From: an uncultured Erysipelotrichaceae bacterium
GTDB taxonomy: Bacteria > Bacillota_I > Bacilli_A > Erysipelotrichales > Erysipelotrichaceae
Direction: 5' to 3'
Length of the DNA stretch: 9,319 bases
Assembly (NCBI GenBank): GCA_934675465.1
Contig: CAKUQM010000053.1
Location: 1-9,319 of the forward strand
Each line of letters opens with the position of its first letter. Position 1 is the stretch's first letter. The notes under the pieces are model-generated. The model searched no databases and was not told where the DNA came from. It saw only the letters and a list, made by a program, of their open reading frames with translations. This document shows positions 5,791-9,319 of this stretch, one piece after another. A program made the translations under genes and the position numbers.

Positions 5791-8778
5791 CTACTCTACT
5801 GACTTTAACGATTCAACCATCTCAATCTTTCTTAAAGGTTTGCGTGTCAATAAAAGCACAATAATCGTAAACACAAAAGTAATCAAGAAAGACGCAGTAT
5901 ATGAGAAGAAAGTGATATTCATGCCAAACATAACCATGTCCATATTGATGACATTCATGACAAAATGATGTTCAAGTAAACCTAGTGGCATACCTACAAA
6001 ACCACCGATAATACTCAATATCAAGATTTCTTTAAAGATATAAGAATCTACTTCCTTAGGTCTAAAGCCTAAGACCTTCAAAGTAGCTATCTCACGAGTT
6101 CTCTCTGCCACATTAACCTGTGTTAAGTTAATCAAAACCACAAGAGCCAAAGAACCAGCTGCCAATATAATTACCAAAATAATTAAATCCAAGGCCTTAA
6201 TCATATTCTCAAAGTTGGCAATCATATTACTGAAATCAAAAGTACTAGAATAATCCTTAAGTAACAAAGTATCCTTATTCAAGCTTTCGACATCATTAGA
6301 CATTACCGCAATACTTGTATCATGTACCTTTTCATTAAAAATTTTATTATAGTAATCATCAGACATAAACAAATAATGTTGGAAATACATCTCACAAATA
6401 TCCGCAATAATCACATCAGCCTTAACACCATTGTAAGATTCAACAGTAATGGTATCGCCCTTCTTGAGCTTATGATTCTTAGCATACTTTTCAGAAACAA
6501 TAACACCACTATTTCTTAAATTCAAAATAGTCTTCTTATCAGTCTTGCGCAAATCCAATATCTCTAAAGCCTCACCAGTATCCATAACCTCTACAGTAAT
6601 AGAATCAAGCTCCTCATTATCCTTATAGGCAGCTGAAGAATAAGACATAAAAGGCACTACTGTTTCGTTACTCACATCAGCTTTTAAAATATCTACATTC
6701 TCATCAACATGTAAATCATTCTCTAATTGAATTGTATAGTTATAGTTAAAAATACTATTATATTGAATCTCAACTACATCCCTTACTGAATCCTTAATGC
6801 CAAAACCAACTACCAGTAAACCAGTACAGCCAGCCACGCCAATAACTGTCATAAAGAATCTTGACTTATATCTTATTAAATTACGGGCTGTGATCTTAGA
6901 TGTGAATGATAACTTATCCCATATAAAAGGAAGCTTTTCAATAAATGTTTGTTTTGTAAGCTTAGGAGCCTTTGGACGAAGTAATGAAGCAGGAACTTCA
7001 TTCAAGTCACTTTTCACAACAAGATAAGTCACCAACATCATCAATAATGAGAATGCTAGAAAAGAGATAAGCACATAACCTATCGGATAGAACAAGATCA
7101 TCTTAGGAAGCTTATACAAAAGTCTCCAACAAGTATAAATTACAGATGGAAAAAGTATTTGACCAATAATAATACCTATTACACAACCTATTAAACTTGC
7201 CAAGAAGGCATAACCTACATACTTACCTATGACTTCCTTCTTAGTGTAACCAAGAGCTCTAAAAATACCTATTTGACCCCTTTGTTCATCTACCAAACGA
7301 GTCATGGTTGTCATACAAACTAAAGCTGCTACCAAATAAAACAACAATGGAAAAGCATAACCAATGGCTGTCATTTGTTTACAAGTTGCCTCAAACATAT
7401 TACTACTATAGTGAGAATCACGATCTAGTATCATCCAATTAGCTTCAGGAAGCGCATCAATATCCTGTTGAGCCTTAATAAGCTTTGCGTTAGCCTTTTC
7501 TATTTCTTGTTCAAACTTCTTTAAATTCTCATTATATTCTTCTAAACCGCTATTATACTTTGCCTCACCGATATTAACTTGATATTGTAAAGTACCAATC
7601 TTTTGTCTATAAGTCTTTAAATTCTCGTTAGCCTCATCAATTACTTTTTGTAGAATTGCAAGTTCATAAACATTATCACTACCATTAATCAAAGAATCTA
7701 AACCACTTCCTAACATATTCAAAATCGTTTGAACATCAATATTTTCAATCTCATTCATCTTATTTTGAATTTGTTCATCGCTGATACCCAATTCTTCTTT
7801 TTTATGATCTAGGGTATCCTGATAAGACTTTACTGTTTTCTCTAAACTACTAATAGCTGAATTTAAACTTGTGATTTGAGCCTTATAAGTAACTAAAGTG
7901 ATATGAGCATCATCTAATTGTCTTTTCGCATCAGCCAATTTAGCCTCATTCTCATTCTTCTCTGTCTCAAACTTTAGTTTATTCTCATCTAATTCATTTT
8001 GAGCTTTCTCAACCACGATATCCCTATAAGTACCCTGATTGACAAAAGCAGTCTCTTCAACATTTGTCTTTAAATCAGCTACATAATCCTTATATGCCTT
8101 GGTATAACTTGTATATTCATCAGCACCATCTAAAGTTAAATAAATAGTCTTATATTGTTCACCAATAAAATTAGTATTAGAAACAAGAACTACCGCATTA
8201 AGCTCTGTATTATTTAAAGTAGAAGTACCTAGCATCTTAGATGTATAAGCAGGCGACTTAGCTAAACCTGCAATAGTATATTCATCATATCTAAGCTCAT
8301 TAGAAAGTTCATCTTCACTATTTAGATAAAACTTTAACTTCTCACCTATCTTATAAGAACTATCAGTAACTGTAGTTTCAATCAATAAACATTCATGATT
8401 ATTCTTAGGCTCTCTTCCTTCATATACCTCATACTTATTGACATCACGATTAAGTTCTTCAACCCTAACTACAATTTCCTTATCGTTATCACCCTTGGCA
8501 TAAGTATCGACAAATCTAGAGGCAAAAACATCCTTTACTCCATCCGTTTCCCTAATCTTAGCCACATCATCAGCACAAAATCCATAGGTTGAATATAATT
8601 GTAAATCCTGTAGATTATTATCATCATTATACTTATCCATGCTTTCTTTTAGGATTGTAGAACTAGACATTAGACCCATCATAAAGCCTGAACCAATAAG
8701 AACAATCAAAACAAGTGAAATAAAACGCTTATATGTTTTCTTAATCATTCTTAAAGTATCTAAATTAAAAGTCTTCAT
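5791..8778 (-). CDS. ABC transporter permease, FtsX/MacB-like with extracytoplasmic coiled coil
   Basis: This is the membrane subunit of an FtsX-type (type VII-like) ABC system. Eight membrane segments are visible at about residues 18-38, 470-492, 519-543, 559-588, 640-660, 859-885, 917-937 and 957-977. Two FtsX modules each carry the cytoplasmic signature: DEQRGQIGIFRALGYTKKEV (498-516) and AERTREIATLKVLGFRPKEV (891-910). Extracytoplasmic domains lie at about 40-465 and 662-855. The first contains a heptad-rich helical hairpin, arms about 256-345 and 375-445, rich in Lys, Glu, Asn and Gln. The duplicated module suggests one polypeptide forms the whole transmembrane part with an ATPase dimer. 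The ATG at 8778 is 2 nt after the ATPase stop and lacks a well-spaced Shine-Dalgarno (nearest GAGG is 16 nt upstream), so translational coupling is likely. Homologues are often labelled efflux or antimicrobial-peptide transporters; the substrate cannot be read here. No sensor kinase or regulator is adjacent. Confidence 0.93.
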   Translation of the reverse strand: MKTFNLDTLRMIKKTYKRFISLVLIVLIGSGFMMGLMSSSTILKESMDKYNDDNNLQDLQLYSTYGFCADDVAKIRETDGVKDVFASRFVDTYAKGDNDKEIVVRVEELNRDVNKYEVYEGREPKNNHECLLIETTVTDSSYKIGEKLKFYLNSEDELSNELRYDEYTIAGLAKSPAYTSKMLGTSTLNNTELNAVVLVSNTNFIGEQYKTIYLTLDGADEYTSYTKAYKDYVADLKTNVEETAFVNQGTYRDIVVEKAQNELDENKLKFETEKNENEAKLADAKRQLDDAHITLVTYKAQITSLNSAISSLEKTVKSYQDTLDHKKEELGISDEQIQNKMNEIENIDVQTILNMLGSGLDSLINGSDNVYELAILQKVIDEANENLKTYRQKIGTLQYQVNIGEAKYNSGLEEYNENLKKFEQEIEKANAKLIKAQQDIDALPEANWMILDRDSHYSSNMFEATCKQMTAIGYAFPLLFYLVAALVCMTTMTRLVDEQRGQIGIFRALGYTKKEVIGKYVGYAFLASLIGCVIGIIIGQILFPSVIYTCWRLLYKLPKMILFYPIGYVLISFLAFSLLMMLVTYLVVKSDLNEVPASLLRPKAPKLTKQTFIEKLPFIWDKLSFTSKITARNLIRYKSRFFMTVIGVAGCTGLLVVGFGIKDSVRDVVEIQYNSIFNYNYTIQLENDLHVDENVDILKADVSNETVVPFMSYSSAAYKDNEELDSITVEVMDTGEALEILDLRKTDKKTILNLRNSGVIVSEKYAKNHKLKKGDTITVESYNGVKADVIIADICEMYFQHYLFMSDDYYNKIFNEKVHDTSIAVMSNDVESLNKDTLLLKDYSSTFDFSNMIANFENMIKALDLIILVIILAAGSLALVVLINLTQVNVAERTREIATLKVLGFRPKEVDSYIFKEILILSIIGGFVGMPLGLLEHHFVMNVINMDMVMFGMNITFFSYTASFLITFVFTIIVLLLTRKPLRKIEMVESLKSVE

Positions 8779-8780
8779 AA

Positions 8781-9319
8781 TTAGTATTCAATATCCTCAA
8801 TACTCATTGGATTTTCATTAATCTCAACTGATTCAATATGACCAGATCTAACTCTAATAATCTTATGGCCCATATCTTTTAAAGCACTATTATGAGTAAC
8901 AATCACAACCGTCATCTTTTCTTTAAAAGCTAAGTCTTGTAAAACCTTTAAAACTTGTTTACCAGTAACATAATCTAGAGCACCAGTTGGCTCATCACAT
9001 AATAATAACTTTGGATTTTTTGCCACTGCCCTAGCAATTGCCACACGTTGTTGTTCACCACCTGATAATTGACTTGGAAAGTTATTAACTCTATTCTTTA
9101 AACCAACTAAATCTAATACTTCTAAGGCGTCTAGAGGATCTTTAGATATTTGTAGAGCTAATTCTACATTTTCCTTAGCAGTTAAATTTTGAACTAAATT
9201 ATAGAATTGAAACACAAAACCTATATCAAAACGACGATAATCAGTCAATTCACTTTCAGTTGCGTTAGATATATCCTTTTCATCGACTATAACACTACCA
9301 GAAGTAGCCGTATCCATAC
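8781..9319 (-). CDS. ABC transporter ATP-binding protein, LolD/MacB type (5' end beyond window)
   Basis: This is the ATPase that powers the adjacent FtsX-type permease; it works on the cytoplasmic face of the membrane. The visible 179 codons begin in the segment that usually reads LLGGMD-T-SG, so the ATG at 9317 is an internal methionine; the true start and Walker A lie beyond the window. Present in order are the Q-loop FQFYNL, the ABC signature LSGGEQQRVAIARA, Walker B LLLCDEPTGALD with its catalytic Glu, and the switch His in VIVTHN. DEPTGALD and the short C-terminus after the last strand are typical of the MacB/LolD/FtsE group. It is followed after 2 nt by the permease, so the two form one translational unit. 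Confidence 0.95.
   Translation of the reverse strand, partial: MDTATSGSVIVDEKDISNATESELTDYRRFDIGFVFQFYNLVQNLTAKENVELALQISKDPLDALEVLDLVGLKNRVNNFPSQLSGGEQQRVAIARAVAKNPKLLLCDEPTGALDYVTGKQVLKVLQDLAFKEKMTVVIVTHNSALKDMGHKIIRVRSGHIESVEINENPMSIEDIEY

Noticed and set aside
9315..9317. ATG as the start of the ATPase
   Set aside because: Walker A would be missing, and the sequence begins in the middle of the usual GGMD-T-SG segment, so this methionine is internal to a gene cut by the window edge.

Overview
The window is a compact, AT-rich bacterial segment in which every gene I can support lies on the minus strand. Low G+C, strong GGAGG-type ribosome sites, Firmicutes-style intrinsic terminators and the set of families (PNPase, Tex, FtsX-type ABC exporter, classical SDR) point to a low-GC Firmicute. 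A gut Erysipelotrichia-like organism is my best guess, but no rRNA or other decisive marker is present, so this is inference.

In transcription order (right to left): (1) the C-terminal part of an ABC-transporter ATPase (8781-9319, cut by the window edge before Walker A); (2) a 995-aa FtsX-type permease with a long extracytoplasmic coiled coil (5791-8778), starting 2 nt after the ATPase; (3) tex, an S1-domain nucleic-acid-binding protein (3635-5767), starting 23 nt after the permease. These three look like one operon. (4) A 610-bp gene-free stretch (3025-3634). It holds an imperfect tandem repeat of about 85 bp with small hairpins, a strong intrinsic terminator (3371-3401), an isolated 36-bp dyad (3133-3168) and a clear promoter for the next gene. 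(5) pnp, polynucleotide phosphorylase (817-3024), closed by its own terminator (about 770-803). (6) A probable separate promoter followed by a short-chain dehydrogenase/reductase (1-714, C-terminus beyond the window), which resembles BaiA-type bile-acid dehydrogenases at its N-terminus.

Functionally the window combines a transport module, probably for export or for work on envelope substrates, with two RNA-related S1 proteins, Tex and PNPase. The least explained part is the tex-pnp spacer. Two repeat copies there differ by a 1-nt indel that breaks any shared reading frame, yet both keep hairpins at matching positions, including one compensatory C-G to G-C swap. This suggests a structured RNA or dispersed DNA element in the tex 3' region rather than the small protein an ORF caller would report. 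The rest is ordinary housekeeping and transport content, and I see no convincing new multi-gene system.
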